This document shows positions 8,028 to 19,022 of a stretch of 64,000 nt of DNA, one piece after another. Numbering within the stretch: the first letter of the stretch is position 1; the number at the start of each line of letters is the position of its first letter. Location of the stretch: positions 434,001 through 498,000 of the forward strand of contig QGFZ01000001.1 of NCBI GenBank assembly GCA_003149065.1, in the 5' to 3' direction. This DNA comes from Ruminococcaceae bacterium R-25. Lineage in GTDB: Bacteria; Bacillota; Clostridia; Saccharofermentanales; Saccharofermentanaceae. The translations under genes were made by a program, and so were the position numbers. The notes under the pieces were generated by a model. That model had not been told where the DNA came from and ran no database searches. It saw nothing but the letters and a program-made list of their open reading frames with translations.

Positions 8028-8630
8028 ATGAAGCGTAATGAATATAGTGCAAGTGCGGTAAAACATCAATTCTGGTTCAATGAATTCAGACAGACTGTTA
8101 AGTTGCTTAATGACGGCAGGAGCCTTGAACAGATTAAGCGTCTTGTTTTAGAAGATAATCTCTATTCTGCCTCTTCGTCCGCTCGAGCTAAGCAAATCTA
8201 TGCAACAGTTTCTGCACGAATCAATGAACTTGATTCAAGTTTTTACAGAGTGTTTTCTTATGCTGATCTCCAAACGCAAAAAATGTTTGCTTTGATAGCA
8301 GCGATGGCATATGACACTCTTTTGTTTGAGATAGTTTATGAGCTTATCCGTGACAAAATGATTCTAGGATCAAATGAGATTACCGAGAAAGAGTTTGTAA
8401 GATTCATCGAAGATAAACAACGTCAGGACTCACGCGCTGCTTCATGGACAGAAGAAACTTGCAAACGTCTCGCTGGAACATATAAGTCAATTCTGTTCGA
8501 GGCGGGTGTACTAGATTCGAATAAAGGAGACCGTAAGATCCTTAAGCCTATCATTGACCTTGAGTTATCCGACTGGCTTAGTAATCACGGAATGGAAATC
8601 TATATTAAGGCATTAACAGGAGTCAGATAA
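8028..8630 (+). CDS. brxA: BREX protein BrxA (DUF1819)
   Basis: 200 aa from the ATG at 8028, preceded by GGAGA at 8012-8016. The frame is open further back to a GTG at 7983, but that lacks an RBS. The sequence has the BrxA pattern: YSASAVKHQFWFNEFRQTVKLLNDGRSLEQIKRLVLEDNLY, then YATVSARINELD and a C-terminal winged-helix-like part. BrxA is a small DNA-binding protein found first in BREX operons together with BrxB and is needed for full defence in some systems. It overlaps brxB by 1 nt (TAATG). First gene of a complete type 1 BREX set. Confidence 0.85.
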   Translation: MKRNEYSASAVKHQFWFNEFRQTVKLLNDGRSLEQIKRLVLEDNLYSASSSARAKQIYATVSARINELDSSFYRVFSYADLQTQKMFALIAAMAYDTLLFEIVYELIRDKMILGSNEITEKEFVRFIEDKQRQDSRAASWTEETCKRLAGTYKSILFEAGVLDSNKGDRKILKPIIDLELSDWLSNHGMEIYIKALTGVR

Positions 8631-9208
8631 TGGCAGATCAGAATAAAAGACTTGATGAAATGGAAAAGGCTATAAAGAGCCCTGCTATTAGACAGAGCAG
8701 TGGCCGTGCAAACGAGGTTAACTATTGGGTATATGATTACCCGCCTGAATATGAACTCGTAGTTAGAAACAGAATTGAATATCTAAAGAATAAATATAGC
8801 AATGGAGCGGCAGGTTTCAATCTTGTAGTATTTGATTTATACGATATTATTATCGACTATCTTGAATCAAAGAATTTCCTTGAGAAGTGTGATGAGTTTG
8901 AAAGCAAGAAGGGATTAGACCAAGTGATAAAGGCAATTGGAAACTCAATTCGCATCAATGATGATAACAGTTACATTGTCGAGTATATCCGTAACCACAC
9001 ACCAGAGAATGCCATTGTATTTCTTACTGGCATTGGGAAGTGTTATCCGATTTTGAGATCTCATAAAGTGCTCAATAACTTAAATCAACAATACCTTAAC
9101 GCACCAGTAATTCTCTTTTTCCCAGGAACCTATGATGAACAACAATTGGTGTTGTTTAATGAGATTAAAGATGATAACTACTACAGAGCGTTCAAAATCG
9201 TGAAGTGA
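8630..9208 (+). CDS. brxB: BREX protein BrxB (DUF1788)
   Basis: 192 aa. Typical BrxB features are the stretch IVFLTGIGKCYPILRSHKVLNNL (~130-153), then PVILFFPGTYDEQQLVLF and the closing NYYRAFKIV. BrxB is an essential, small BREX component of unknown biochemical action, thought to bridge other subunits. Its start shares a TAATG with brxA and the brxC RBS lies at its stop, so the operon is tightly packed. Confidence 0.88.
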   Translation: MADQNKRLDEMEKAIKSPAIRQSSGRANEVNYWVYDYPPEYELVVRNRIEYLKNKYSNGAAGFNLVVFDLYDIIIDYLESKNFLEKCDEFESKKGLDQVIKAIGNSIRINDDNSYIVEYIRNHTPENAIVFLTGIGKCYPILRSHKVLNNLNQQYLNAPVILFFPGTYDEQQLVLFNEIKDDNYYRAFKIVK

Positions 9209-9222
9209 CAGGAGGAACAATT

Positions 9223-12200
9223 ATGTTAATAAATGAAATGTTCAAAAAAGACATAAACAGGCATGTAAGAGGCGTAATTGTCGTTGGAGAAGATGAAGAA
9301 TCATATATAAAGCAAGATCTTGAAGAATATGTAGTTACAAAAGAACTCCAGAAGTACTTTGCGGATTTTTTCTCTGCATATAAAAATGGAATTATCGGTA
9401 ATACACCTGATATGGCGGTGTGGATAGCGGGCTTTTTTGGAAGTGGTAAATCGCATTTCTTAAAGATACTATCCTATATTTTGCAGAATAAAGTTGTTGA
9501 TGGAAAAAAGGCCATTGACTATTTCATTGACGATAATAAGATAACTGATTCGATGGTTTTAGCAGATATAAAGCTGGCTACGGAAACGCCAACTGATGTT
9601 ATTTCCTTCGATATAGCTGCTAAGAGTTCTAATTCAGGAAACACAAATAAAGACTCAATTGTACGAGTTTTCTTAAGAGTGTTCAATGAGATGCAGGGGT
9701 TTTGCGGTTCAATGCCATATCTTGCTGATCTTGAGAAGAGGTTAACTGATATCGGCAAGTATGACGAATTTAAAAAAGTATTTGAAGAAGAATATGGGAG
9801 TAGCTGGGTTGAGTCGCGATCCGACTTTGATTTTATTCAAGATACAGTAGTTGATGTATTGGCAAAGACCGATGTTATGAGCGAGGATGCAGCTCGAAAT
9901 TGGTGTGAGAAGTCAACTGAAGATTACGAAATAACAATAGAAGAGTTTGCTGAGCGTGTTCAGAAGTATATTGAAATGCGTGGTAATAATCATCATGTTG
10001 TCTTTTTAGTAGATGAGGTTGGTCAATACATAGTAGGAGAAAATCCTAGGCTTATGCTTGATCTTCAGACGATTGTCCATGAACTTAGAGCGAAGTGTAA
10101 AGGTAAGGCTTGGGTAGTCGTAACCAGCCAACAAGATGTTGACTCTATTGCCAAGGTAATAGGTCAAGACTTTTCAAAAATACAAGGTAGATTTACAATA
10201 CGAATCTCTATGTCCTCTGCAAATGTTGACGAGGTAATTAAGAAAAGAATTCTTGAAAAAAATGAAACAGCTGCTCAATCATTAAGACTTCTCTACCAGA
10301 ATAAGGCTACTATTATAAAGAATCTTATCATCTTTAATGATGGAGTTGAGAAGAAGCTTTATGCGAATGAAGATGATTTCGCAACCGTTTACCCGTTCAT
10401 TCCTTATCAGTTTAATGTCCTTGCAAGTGTCTTGACTTCGATCCGTACTCACGGTGCATCAGGGAAACATCTTTCTGAAGGTGAACGTTCTATGCTTGCT
10501 CTCTTCAAGGAGTCTGCGATGAAAATCGGTGATCAGGCCATGGGTGCTATTATTCCGTTCCACAAGTTTTATGATGCGCTTGAAAATTTCCTTGATCATA
10601 GCCACAGAGGTGTAATTCTTAAAGCCTATGAGAACAGCCACATTAACCCAGAAGGAAAACAATCTGATGTATTCGAGATCAATGTTTTGAAGACTTTGTT
10701 TATGATCAAGTACATCGCAGAGGTTGATCCTAATATAGAGAACATTACGAGTCTTATGATTAGCAGTATTGATGAGGATAGACTTCAGCTTAAGAATAAA
10801 GTTGATGCAGCTCTTAGAGTTCTTGATTCTCAGAAGGTCATTCAGAAAAATGGCGATTCGTATATGTTCCTTACCGATGAGGAGCAAGATATCAGACGTG
10901 AGATCGATTCACAAAATGTTGATCAGGCGGAAATCATTAACAAGGTCTCTGAGATTATCTTTGAAGATATTCTTCCTGAGAAAAAGTATAAGTATTCACA
11001 GTTCGGTGGCAGATATACATTCTCTTTCAATCAGTTTGTTGATGAGAGACCATATAAGTCCGGTCAAGCCTATGACATTGGCCTTCGAATTTTGACTCCG
11101 TGGTACACCAGATCAACTCATGACAGCACATTACGCATGGTATCCGGCGAATCAAAGGAAGTTATCGTTCTTCTGCCTAATGATGCTACTTTCCTGAGTG
11201 AGATAAGCACATATCTGAAGATAGAGAAGTTCTTAAGGCTTAATACATCTGATAAGCTCGTTAAGTATGAAGCGATTAGAAATAGCGTAACTATTGAACG
11301 CCGTGAACGTGGTGAGAATGCAAAAACATTCCTTAAGGATAATCTTGCTGAAGCAACCATATACGTTAATGGTGATGTAGTATCGCTGAACTCAAAAGAT
11401 TATCAGAATAAGATAAATGAAGCGTTAGGAAAACTTGTTGCAACTGTATATAACAAGCTTTACTACATTGAACACGCATTTGATTCAGGTGATGTCAGGA
11501 GACTATTCGAAGATCATTCTGCTAACTCGCTGAAGCTTGATGAAGTTGATACTCCCGTGAATAAACATGCATTAGATGATGTTCTCTCATTTATTAGTCT
11601 TAATACCAAGGCTCATATGAAGATTTCTATGAAGGCTGTTAAGGAACAGTTCATGAAAGCTCCGTATGGATTTGTTGAGGATGATATATATTGGCTGGTA
11701 GCTAAGTTGTTCATCACCGGTAAACTTACATTCACGGTAAATGGCGAGAACGTTACTTTGCAGAATAAGGCACAGTCAGACCTTATCGATTACATCACTA
11801 AGAAACAGTATGTCGAGAAACTGTTGATTGAAGAACGTACAGGTGTTGATCCTAAACAGAAAAAAGTTGCCAAGGATCTTATCAAGGAGCTTTTCAACAC
11901 GAGTGTTGTTAACGATGATGAAGATGCTATCATGAAGGATTTTCAGACATATGCAACCAATAAGGTTAACAGCTTGAAACTTCTTGAGGTTAAATATGAT
12001 GCTAACCATCCATACCCTGGCAAGGAGACTATTGTAAACGGAAAGAATCTGTTAATTACTGTTCTTCAGCAGTCTCGTCCGATAGATTTCTTTAAGACGG
12101 TCTTTATCAGTCAGGATGATCTTCGGGATTTTGCTGAGGACCTTGAACCGATCGAAACATTCTTCGGTGGTGAGCAAAAAGAGATCTTTGATAAAGCTGT

Positions 12201-12807
12201 AGATCTTCTGTCCATATTCGGCGAGAGTAAAGCTTATATTGCAGATAATGAGGTCGAATCTCTTGCGGATTCTATTCAGAACATCATTGATGAGAAGGAG
12301 CCCTACAAGGATATTCCAAAGCTTCCTGAACTGAGAGAGAAGTTTATTAATGCTTATATGAAGATTCTTGAGTCAGAGAGCAAACCGGTAATAATCATAA
12401 TCGAACAAGATAGAGATCGTGTTGTCGAAGCACTTAGCGATAAGAGTTATAAGGATGAGTTCTTTGACAGAATATGGAAATACTATCAGGATCTTGTAGC
12501 TCAGGTTAAGAAGAGCAACAACATAGCAAAGATACACGGCTTCGCAAGCCAGTCTAGCGCATCTAAGATCAAGTTCCTTAATGAGATGGACGAGAAGGAT
12601 GCTCAACTAGCTAAGGAGACTGAATCTTCTGATGCTCCTGCTTCGGTAGTTGCTAAGAAAGTTAAGAGGATGTCAGTCAAAAATGCTACAGGCACTTCCT
12701 CATGGTCAATCAAGAGCAAGGCTGATATTGATAAGCACTTGGCTGAATTAAAGCAGAGACTCGAAACAGAATTAGAAGAAGCTGATGAGATTTATATCGA
12801 ATTCTGA
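9223..12807 (+). CDS. brxC: BREX protein BrxC (PglY-like AAA+ ATPase)
   Basis: 1194 aa from the ATG at 9223, with a perfect AGGAGG at 9210-9215. The frame opens earlier at a GTG (9205) that overlaps brxB, but the RBS picks 9223. Walker A is GFFGSGKS (residues ~70-77) and Walker B FLVDEVGQY (DE at ~264-265). The size fits BrxC (~1200 aa). BrxC is a large ATPase essential for BREX methylation and phage exclusion, acting with PglX and BrxB. The C-terminal ~400 residues are helical and end in a coiled-coil-like segment (DKHLAELKQRLETELEEADE). PglX follows after 12 nt. Confidence 0.92.
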   Translation: MLINEMFKKDINRHVRGVIVVGEDEESYIKQDLEEYVVTKELQKYFADFFSAYKNGIIGNTPDMAVWIAGFFGSGKSHFLKILSYILQNKVVDGKKAIDYFIDDNKITDSMVLADIKLATETPTDVISFDIAAKSSNSGNTNKDSIVRVFLRVFNEMQGFCGSMPYLADLEKRLTDIGKYDEFKKVFEEEYGSSWVESRSDFDFIQDTVVDVLAKTDVMSEDAARNWCEKSTEDYEITIEEFAERVQKYIEMRGNNHHVVFLVDEVGQYIVGENPRLMLDLQTIVHELRAKCKGKAWVVVTSQQDVDSIAKVIGQDFSKIQGRFTIRISMSSANVDEVIKKRILEKNETAAQSLRLLYQNKATIIKNLIIFNDGVEKKLYANEDDFATVYPFIPYQFNVLASVLTSIRTHGASGKHLSEGERSMLALFKESAMKIGDQAMGAIIPFHKFYDALENFLDHSHRGVILKAYENSHINPEGKQSDVFEINVLKTLFMIKYIAEVDPNIENITSLMISSIDEDRLQLKNKVDAALRVLDSQKVIQKNGDSYMFLTDEEQDIRREIDSQNVDQAEIINKVSEIIFEDILPEKKYKYSQFGGRYTFSFNQFVDERPYKSGQAYDIGLRILTPWYTRSTHDSTLRMVSGESKEVIVLLPNDATFLSEISTYLKIEKFLRLNTSDKLVKYEAIRNSVTIERRERGENAKTFLKDNLAEATIYVNGDVVSLNSKDYQNKINEALGKLVATVYNKLYYIEHAFDSGDVRRLFEDHSANSLKLDEVDTPVNKHALDDVLSFISLNTKAHMKISMKAVKEQFMKAPYGFVEDDIYWLVAKLFITGKLTFTVNGENVTLQNKAQSDLIDYITKKQYVEKLLIEERTGVDPKQKKVAKDLIKELFNTSVVNDDEDAIMKDFQTYATNKVNSLKLLEVKYDANHPYPGKETIVNGKNLLITVLQQSRPIDFFKTVFISQDDLRDFAEDLEPIETFFGGEQKEIFDKAVDLLSIFGESKAYIADNEVESLADSIQNIIDEKEPYKDIPKLPELREKFINAYMKILESESKPVIIIIEQDRDRVVEALSDKSYKDEFFDRIWKYYQDLVAQVKKSNNIAKIHGFASQSSASKIKFLNEMDEKDAQLAKETESSDAPASVVAKKVKRMSVKNATGTSSWSIKSKADIDKHLAELKQRLETELEEADEIYIEF

Positions 12808-12819
12808 AAGGAATAACCA

Positions 12820-15800
12820 ATGAATAAAACAGCAATTAAAAACTTTGCTATTTGGGCAAGAAATAAACTCATAGCTGATGTCAGATATCAGGCGGGACTT
12901 ATTGGAATTACCGAGGATGGCATTTCGAATAAACTTCCACAGTCTGTTGGTATGACAGAGTTTTATGATATTGGAACTGACACTCCATATCAGATTACCG
13001 GTGATGCTTTAAAGCAGCGCGAGAATCTTGTTCGTTTGCTGAATAATAAGACTAAAGAATCTGATTACAAAACTGCCTATAAATATATTCTTGAGGAAGT
13101 AGCTTACACATGGTTTAACAGACTTATTGCTGTAAGATTTATGGAAGTGAATGACTATCTTCCAGGTCATATCCGTGTTCTTTCATCTGAAAGTAGCGGA
13201 AAGCTTGAACCGGACATCGTGTCGGATCCTTTTAGTTCCAATCTTGTTTTTAATCAACAGGAAGTTTCTTTAATCAATGAGATGAAAAAGAATAACGACC
13301 TTGATGGATTATTCAAAGTATTATTCGTCAAGACATGTAATTCTTTAAATTCAATATTACCTGGATTGTTTGAAGAAACTGCTGATTATACTGAACTTCT
13401 GCTTAATTTATCAATTATAGACCAAGACGGAGTAGTATTTAGGCTCATTCATGATATTTCAGAAGAAGACTTTGATGTTGATCAGGGCGGTCAGGTTGAG
13501 ATTATCGGATGGCTATACCAGTACTACAATACTGAACCGAAGAATGATGCATTTGCAAAGGATGTAAAAACAACAAAAAATGAAATACCTGCAGTAACAC
13601 AGCTTTTTACTCCTGACTGGATTGTTCGTTATATGGTTGAGAATAGCCTAGGAAGGCTATGGATTGACGGGCATCCAAACAATGAGCTTAAAGCTAACTG
13701 GAAATATTATCTTGATGAAGCTGAACAGGAAGTAGAAGTTCATGCTCATCTTGTTAAAATACGTGAAGAACATGCGAATCTCACGCCGGAAGATATTAAA
13801 ATAATAGATCCTTGTATGGGGAGCGGACATATACTTGTTTATGCATTCGATGTGCTTATGCAGATATATGAAAGTGTTGGATACAGCAAACGTGATGCCG
13901 CCGTTAAGATTCTTGAAAACAATATTTATGGTCTTGACATTGATGACAGAGCTTATCAGCTTGCTTATTTTGCTGTTATGATGAAAGCAAGACAGTATAA
14001 CAGAAGAATTCTGACTGATAATGTTATATGTCATGTTTACTCTATTCAAGAGAGCAACGGAATTACTGCTGCTGTTCTTCAGAATATGGGGGTTAATCTT
14101 TCAGAAGAAGAACGCGCAAAAGCGAAATCTCAGATTATGGGTTTAATAGAAGAGTTCCACGATGCTAAGGAGTATGGTTCTATTCTTAATATCACTACTT
14201 GTAACTGGAATCTCCTTCGTAGATTTGCTGTTACGAGAAATGAAATTGAAAAAGGGCAAATAGCTCTCGATATGCATGGCGAAAACGAAGCTGCTAAACG
14301 ACTTAAAATTTTAATCGATATAGCTGAAGTTATGTCACAAAAATACGACATAACCATAACTAATCCTCCTTATATGGCTCCTACGCCAAGGCAAAAAGAA
14401 TTTGTAGCTGACTATTATCCTGATAGCAAGACAGATCTATTTGCTGTTTTCATCGAAAAATGCGGTAATATGCTTAAATCCGGGGGTTATCAGGCAATGG
14501 TAACTATGCAATCTTGGATGTTTTTATTAAGTCTCGAAGCTCTCAGAGGTAAAATCTTAGACCATGGTCTTATCAGTTTATTGCGAATTGGCTATAACAG
14601 CTTCCCTGAGATGAATTCACAAGTTGCACATGCCTGCTCATTTGTTTTAACAAACAGCTGTATTCATAAATATCTTGCTACATATTATGACTTGAATACC
14701 GGTAAAGTTACAGATAATAAGGATGAAGTTTTTATTTCTAAACGAGCTAATAACGATTGTTTTTATAGAAAAAATGATTACTTCGATAACATTCCTGGGC
14801 GACCAATCGCGTTTTCTTTAAGCCCAAGTATTGTTGCTACTTTTTCTAATAAGAAAATGCCTTATTATGCAGATGTTATTACAGGAATGACAACTGGAGA
14901 TAATGCGCAGTTTCTAAGAGTTTGGTCAGAGGTTAATTTTAACAATATTCTTCTTGCTGCCTCTAAAATGCAAGATGTAGATTTGGCTGTTAATTATTGG
15001 TTTCCATATAGCAAAGGCGGAAAAAGACGTAATTGGTATGGTAATACAGACTATATTGTTAATTGGAGTAAAAAAGATAAATTTAATAGGTCAAAAACCA
15101 CATTACAACACTTGTATTTTAAACCAGCGCTAACATGGCCTTTCATTAATACTGATAAGTTTTCAGCGCGCTATTTGCCGCAAGGCTATCTTTGGGATGT
15201 AGCAGGTTCCCCTTGTATTTTCTTTGAGGAATCTAATATGTATTATGCTCTTGGTTTTTTATGTTCAGTGGTGGCCAGAACAATTCTTTCAGTTATTAAC
15301 CCGACAATAAACATACAAGCTGTTGATATTGAGAAGCTTCCTTTAATTGTAGATGAGACATCAAAAGGAACCGTTGTGAATATAGTTAATAACAGTATTT
15401 CAATTGCTAAGGAGGAATGGGATTCATACGAATTATCTTGGGATTATAAAAATCATCCACTACTATCAGGAACTACTTTAGGAAGGCTCATCTCCGATAA
15501 ATACAAAGAATGGGAAGATGAGTGCAATGAACGATTTAATCAGCTCAAAACCAATGAAGAAGAACTTAACCGCATCTTTATTGATGTCTATGGACTTCAG
15601 GGTGAATTGTCATCAGCAGTTGATGATAAGGATATAACTGTCCGTAAAGCTGATCTAAAGTGTGATATCAAGAGCCTTTTGTCATACGCAGTTGGTTGCA
15701 TGTTTGGTCGTTATTCTCTTGATGTTGAAGGACTTGCTTATGCTGGTGGAGATTGGGACGATGGTAAATATCAGACTTTTGTCCCTGATAAAGACAATGT

Positions 15801-16443
15801 AATTCCTATCACTGACGAAGAATACCTTGAAGATGATATCGTTTCCCGACTTGTTACTTGGCTTAAGGTTGTTTATGGCGAAGATACTCTTGAAGAGAAT
15901 CTTGATTTTATCGCGAGTGCACTTGGAAATAGAGGTGATTCCAGCAGAACTATCATAAGAAATTACTTTTTGAATGACTTCTTTGATGATCATTGTCAAA
16001 CTTATTCAGTAACAGGATCTGGTAAGAGACCTATATATTGGCTTTTTGATTCCGGTAAGCAAAACGGATTTAAGGCGCTTATATATTTACATAGATATAA
16101 CGCTGACACTATTGGTAACTTGCGTGTCGATTATTTGCATCGTATTCAGCGCATATACGAGAGCGAAATCACGCGCATGCAGGACACCATCGATAACAGT
16201 GCCAATAATCGCGATATTGCTCAAGCGACGAAACGCAAAGAGAAGCTAACAAAGCAACTCAAGGAGTGTCGTGAGTATGATGAGAAGATAGGTCATTTGG
16301 CCTTGGCTCGTATTGAGCTTGATCTCGATGACGGTGTTAAGGTTAACTACAAAAAACTTCAAACTGCAAATGATAGCTTGTTCTATGAAGTACTTGCAAA
16401 TTCTAAAAATATTATGGTTAAGGAGAAAAAAGAAAACCATTGA
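12820..16443 (+). CDS. pglX: BREX-1 adenine-specific DNA methyltransferase PglX
   Basis: 1207 aa. Methyltransferase motif I is DPCMGSGH (~residues 329-336) and the catalytic motif IV is TNPPYM (~513-518), the NPPY form of an N6-adenine enzyme. The size and the N-terminal segment (KNFAIWARNKLIADV) match type 1 PglX. PglX marks a non-palindromic host motif on one strand; unmarked phage DNA is then blocked from replicating. The recognition motif cannot be predicted here. A coiled-coil-like stretch near the C-terminus (ESEITRMQDTIDN...ATKRKEKLTKQLKE) is visible. The frame is intact, with no sign of the phase-variable repeats seen in some pglX genes. Confidence 0.93.
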   Translation: MNKTAIKNFAIWARNKLIADVRYQAGLIGITEDGISNKLPQSVGMTEFYDIGTDTPYQITGDALKQRENLVRLLNNKTKESDYKTAYKYILEEVAYTWFNRLIAVRFMEVNDYLPGHIRVLSSESSGKLEPDIVSDPFSSNLVFNQQEVSLINEMKKNNDLDGLFKVLFVKTCNSLNSILPGLFEETADYTELLLNLSIIDQDGVVFRLIHDISEEDFDVDQGGQVEIIGWLYQYYNTEPKNDAFAKDVKTTKNEIPAVTQLFTPDWIVRYMVENSLGRLWIDGHPNNELKANWKYYLDEAEQEVEVHAHLVKIREEHANLTPEDIKIIDPCMGSGHILVYAFDVLMQIYESVGYSKRDAAVKILENNIYGLDIDDRAYQLAYFAVMMKARQYNRRILTDNVICHVYSIQESNGITAAVLQNMGVNLSEEERAKAKSQIMGLIEEFHDAKEYGSILNITTCNWNLLRRFAVTRNEIEKGQIALDMHGENEAAKRLKILIDIAEVMSQKYDITITNPPYMAPTPRQKEFVADYYPDSKTDLFAVFIEKCGNMLKSGGYQAMVTMQSWMFLLSLEALRGKILDHGLISLLRIGYNSFPEMNSQVAHACSFVLTNSCIHKYLATYYDLNTGKVTDNKDEVFISKRANNDCFYRKNDYFDNIPGRPIAFSLSPSIVATFSNKKMPYYADVITGMTTGDNAQFLRVWSEVNFNNILLAASKMQDVDLAVNYWFPYSKGGKRRNWYGNTDYIVNWSKKDKFNRSKTTLQHLYFKPALTWPFINTDKFSARYLPQGYLWDVAGSPCIFFEESNMYYALGFLCSVVARTILSVINPTINIQAVDIEKLPLIVDETSKGTVVNIVNNSISIAKEEWDSYELSWDYKNHPLLSGTTLGRLISDKYKEWEDECNERFNQLKTNEEELNRIFIDVYGLQGELSSAVDDKDITVRKADLKCDIKSLLSYAVGCMFGRYSLDVEGLAYAGGDWDDGKYQTFVPDKDNVIPITDEEYLEDDIVSRLVTWLKVVYGEDTLEENLDFIASALGNRGDSSRTIIRNYFLNDFFDDHCQTYSVTGSGKRPIYWLFDSGKQNGFKALIYLHRYNADTIGNLRVDYLHRIQRIYESEITRMQDTIDNSANNRDIAQATKRKEKLTKQLKECREYDEKIGHLALARIELDLDDGVKVNYKKLQTANDSLFYEVLANSKNIMVKEKKENH

Positions 16444-16475
16444 TGAATGGATTGTTACCATAACGAGGTGTATGT

Positions 16476-19001
16476 ATGGCAGAGTTGAATATAAATCAAA
16501 TTACAGATCGTCTAAATGCTGAGTTTACAGGAGATTTTAGGAAAATCGTCTTCTGGTATGATGATAAGGCAGAATTTGTTGATGATATAGATTCATTGCA
16601 CCTAAAAAACGCACAGGTTTATAAATTGACCGAAACCAATCAGTTTTTTACAAAGCGTTTCCTCGAGCGTGAGGATACTACAAATAATTATCTTGTTTAC
16701 GCTCCTTTTCCTAAGCCAGATGTAAAAGAGAATCATCTTGAAGATATAATCTTGTACTCTAAGAGGTTCTATGCTGATCGTGCATCACTTATCATGGTTG
16801 ATCTTCACATGCCAGATAACTGTAAGCCTATTATTGAGAAGTACATCAAGTTTTTCTCAAATAAGGAACGTACTCAGAAGTTTTATGACCTTGAGATAGA
16901 AAAATATAATGAAGATCTCATTCTTCTGGGAATGTTAAGTGTCATATGCAAGAGTAAAACTTGTTCTTTTGAGGAGATCCTTCGTGTTGTTCTTACCGAT
17001 GAGTTGCAAAATAGCAAATTCCTATCGGATATGGAGACATATGATCTGCTTCCTGCGTTTTGGATGTTTTGTGACCAGCAATTTGGGTATGTGGATAAAT
17101 CCCCTACCCTCGAGAAGTTGGTTATCTCTCTCTTTGCGACGTATGCTGGACGTTCTATAAAATGTGATTTGCCTTCCGCATGGAAAAAATTTATATGCTC
17201 CAAATCAGGAAATGTCATTGCGTTCATGGACAACCTAATGAATAACATTGTTTACAGGGAGCAATATGATGAACTTGTTAGATTTGCAGCAAATCATTTG
17301 AAGGTTTCAGATGCTTTTAAGAATATGTCACCAGAAGATTTAACTGACTGTGATCTGTTTGTTGAGGTTGATTCTGTTATAGCAAAGTGGATAAATGACA
17401 GATTAGTTAATGAAGACCTCGGTGCTAAACTGGACGATTGCTCGATTTTGGATGTCTGTGCTAAACGAAGCAAGATGCATTATGCAGAGAAAACAAAGAC
17501 AGCTTATCGTGTTTTCGAAGCTGCATATACTATTATTGAAGCTGGGGCCTATGATCCGGCCAAGACGTTTAGCGATATTATTCAGAAATATCTGAAGGAA
17601 GATTTTAAACTGGATCAAGCTTATCGTAAGTTCTATTACTATTACGGGCGCCCTGAGCTCAGTCAATCAACCAGAGATTCCATTGAATCATTAAGACAAC
17701 TTGTTGAAAGAATATATACAAATGAATATCTTTCGAAGATTATGCCTGCATGGAATGAAGGTCTTAAAGAGGAAAGCGCTTGGCAGATAATTCCTAAGCA
17801 AACTGCTTTCTATAACAAATACATCAGAACAGCTAATGAGAGAACGGTTGTAATCATATCTGATGCTATGAGATATGAAGTAGCGCAGGAGTTGTTCAAG
17901 AAAATGCAGGATAACCAGAATTGTACTGCTGATATAAAAGTTCAAATGAGTGTTTTGCCTTCATACACCAAGTTGGGTATGGCTGCTCTTTTGCCACATA
18001 AACAACTGACTATGACTGATGATTATAAAATCAGGATTGATGATGGAAATTGTGAAGGTGTGGCTAACAGAGACCAGATTCTCAAGAAATATAATCCGGC
18101 AAGCGCCTGTGTTCAATTTGATGAAGTAAAGGATATGAATCGTGATGCTCTTAGAGGTCTAATGACGGGAAAAGAGGTCGTATATATCTACCACAATCAA
18201 ATTGATGCAAGAGGTGATAATGCTAAAACCGAGAATGAAGTTTTCGATGCATGTGCTGAGGCAATTAATGAGATTATCAATCAAATTAAGCGTATCAATG
18301 GTTCTGCTAATACTCACCGCTTCATAATCACATCCGATCACGGATTTATATACAAGCGTGATAAATTGACCGAAAGTGACAAGATTGGTGGAGTGCTTGG
18401 CAAGGATGCCGAAGTAGGACGTAGATTTATTGTGTCAAAAGATGCTGTCGCTGATGATGGCATTCAGAGTGTTGCAATGAGTAAGATTCTGGATAATGAT
18501 GACGACAAAGTAGTATCTTTCCCTATAAGCAGCAACATCTTTAAAGTTATAGGTGGAGGATCAAATTTTGTTCACGGTGGTTCATCGCCTCAGGAAATGC
18601 TAGTCCCTATAGTTGACCTTAAGATGGATAAGTCTCATGTCGATGTTAAGAATGCTGAGATTGCTCTTGTGAGCATGATTCAGAAGATAACCAATCTGAT
18701 TGTTACGATGGATTTTATCCAGTCCGATGCTGTAAGTGATACTGTTAAGAAAACAAAGTATAAGCTTAGTTTCAAATCTGAAGATGGTGAACTCATATCC
18801 AATGAGAATAGTTATGTTGCTGATAATAGGGATAAGAATGCTCAGAACCGTATGTTCAGATTAAGGTTCGAGTTTAAGAATCAAAAGTACGATAAAGATA
18901 AGCAGTATTATCTTACAGTTGTAGATGAGGCTACCGGACTTGAATTGTTCAGACATCCGGTAATAATGGATCTTGCTTTTGCAGATGATTTTGGATTCTG
19001 A
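16476..19001 (+). CDS. pglZ: BREX-1 phosphatase-like protein PglZ (type A)
   Basis: 841 aa. The alkaline-phosphatase superfamily core is visible: VVIISDAMRYEVAQEL (~458-473, metal-binding D in SDAMR) and FIITSDHGFIYKRD (~616-629, the DHG metal site), then NFVHGGSSPQEMLVPIV. This matches the PglZ domain of type 1 BREX. PglZ is a conserved core subunit that interacts with PglX; some homologues show nuclease or phosphodiesterase activity. It follows pglX after 32 bp and precedes brxL by 21 bp. Confidence 0.92.
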   Translation: MAELNINQITDRLNAEFTGDFRKIVFWYDDKAEFVDDIDSLHLKNAQVYKLTETNQFFTKRFLEREDTTNNYLVYAPFPKPDVKENHLEDIILYSKRFYADRASLIMVDLHMPDNCKPIIEKYIKFFSNKERTQKFYDLEIEKYNEDLILLGMLSVICKSKTCSFEEILRVVLTDELQNSKFLSDMETYDLLPAFWMFCDQQFGYVDKSPTLEKLVISLFATYAGRSIKCDLPSAWKKFICSKSGNVIAFMDNLMNNIVYREQYDELVRFAANHLKVSDAFKNMSPEDLTDCDLFVEVDSVIAKWINDRLVNEDLGAKLDDCSILDVCAKRSKMHYAEKTKTAYRVFEAAYTIIEAGAYDPAKTFSDIIQKYLKEDFKLDQAYRKFYYYYGRPELSQSTRDSIESLRQLVERIYTNEYLSKIMPAWNEGLKEESAWQIIPKQTAFYNKYIRTANERTVVIISDAMRYEVAQELFKKMQDNQNCTADIKVQMSVLPSYTKLGMAALLPHKQLTMTDDYKIRIDDGNCEGVANRDQILKKYNPASACVQFDEVKDMNRDALRGLMTGKEVVYIYHNQIDARGDNAKTENEVFDACAEAINEIINQIKRINGSANTHRFIITSDHGFIYKRDKLTESDKIGGVLGKDAEVGRRFIVSKDAVADDGIQSVAMSKILDNDDDKVVSFPISSNIFKVIGGGSNFVHGGSSPQEMLVPIVDLKMDKSHVDVKNAEIALVSMIQKITNLIVTMDFIQSDAVSDTVKKTKYKLSFKSEDGELISNENSYVADNRDKNAQNRMFRLRFEFKNQKYDKDKQYYLTVVDEATGLELFRHPVIMDLAFADDFGF

Positions 19002-19022
19002 TAAAGGATAGGAGAACAAGAA

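Noticed and set aside
7884-8069. Small minus-strand gene antisense to the BREX leader
   Set aside because: No RBS, no recognisable domain, overlaps the start of brxA.
12820-16443. Phase-variable pglX
   Set aside because: No homopolymer tract or inverted-repeat switch within the gene; the frame is intact.
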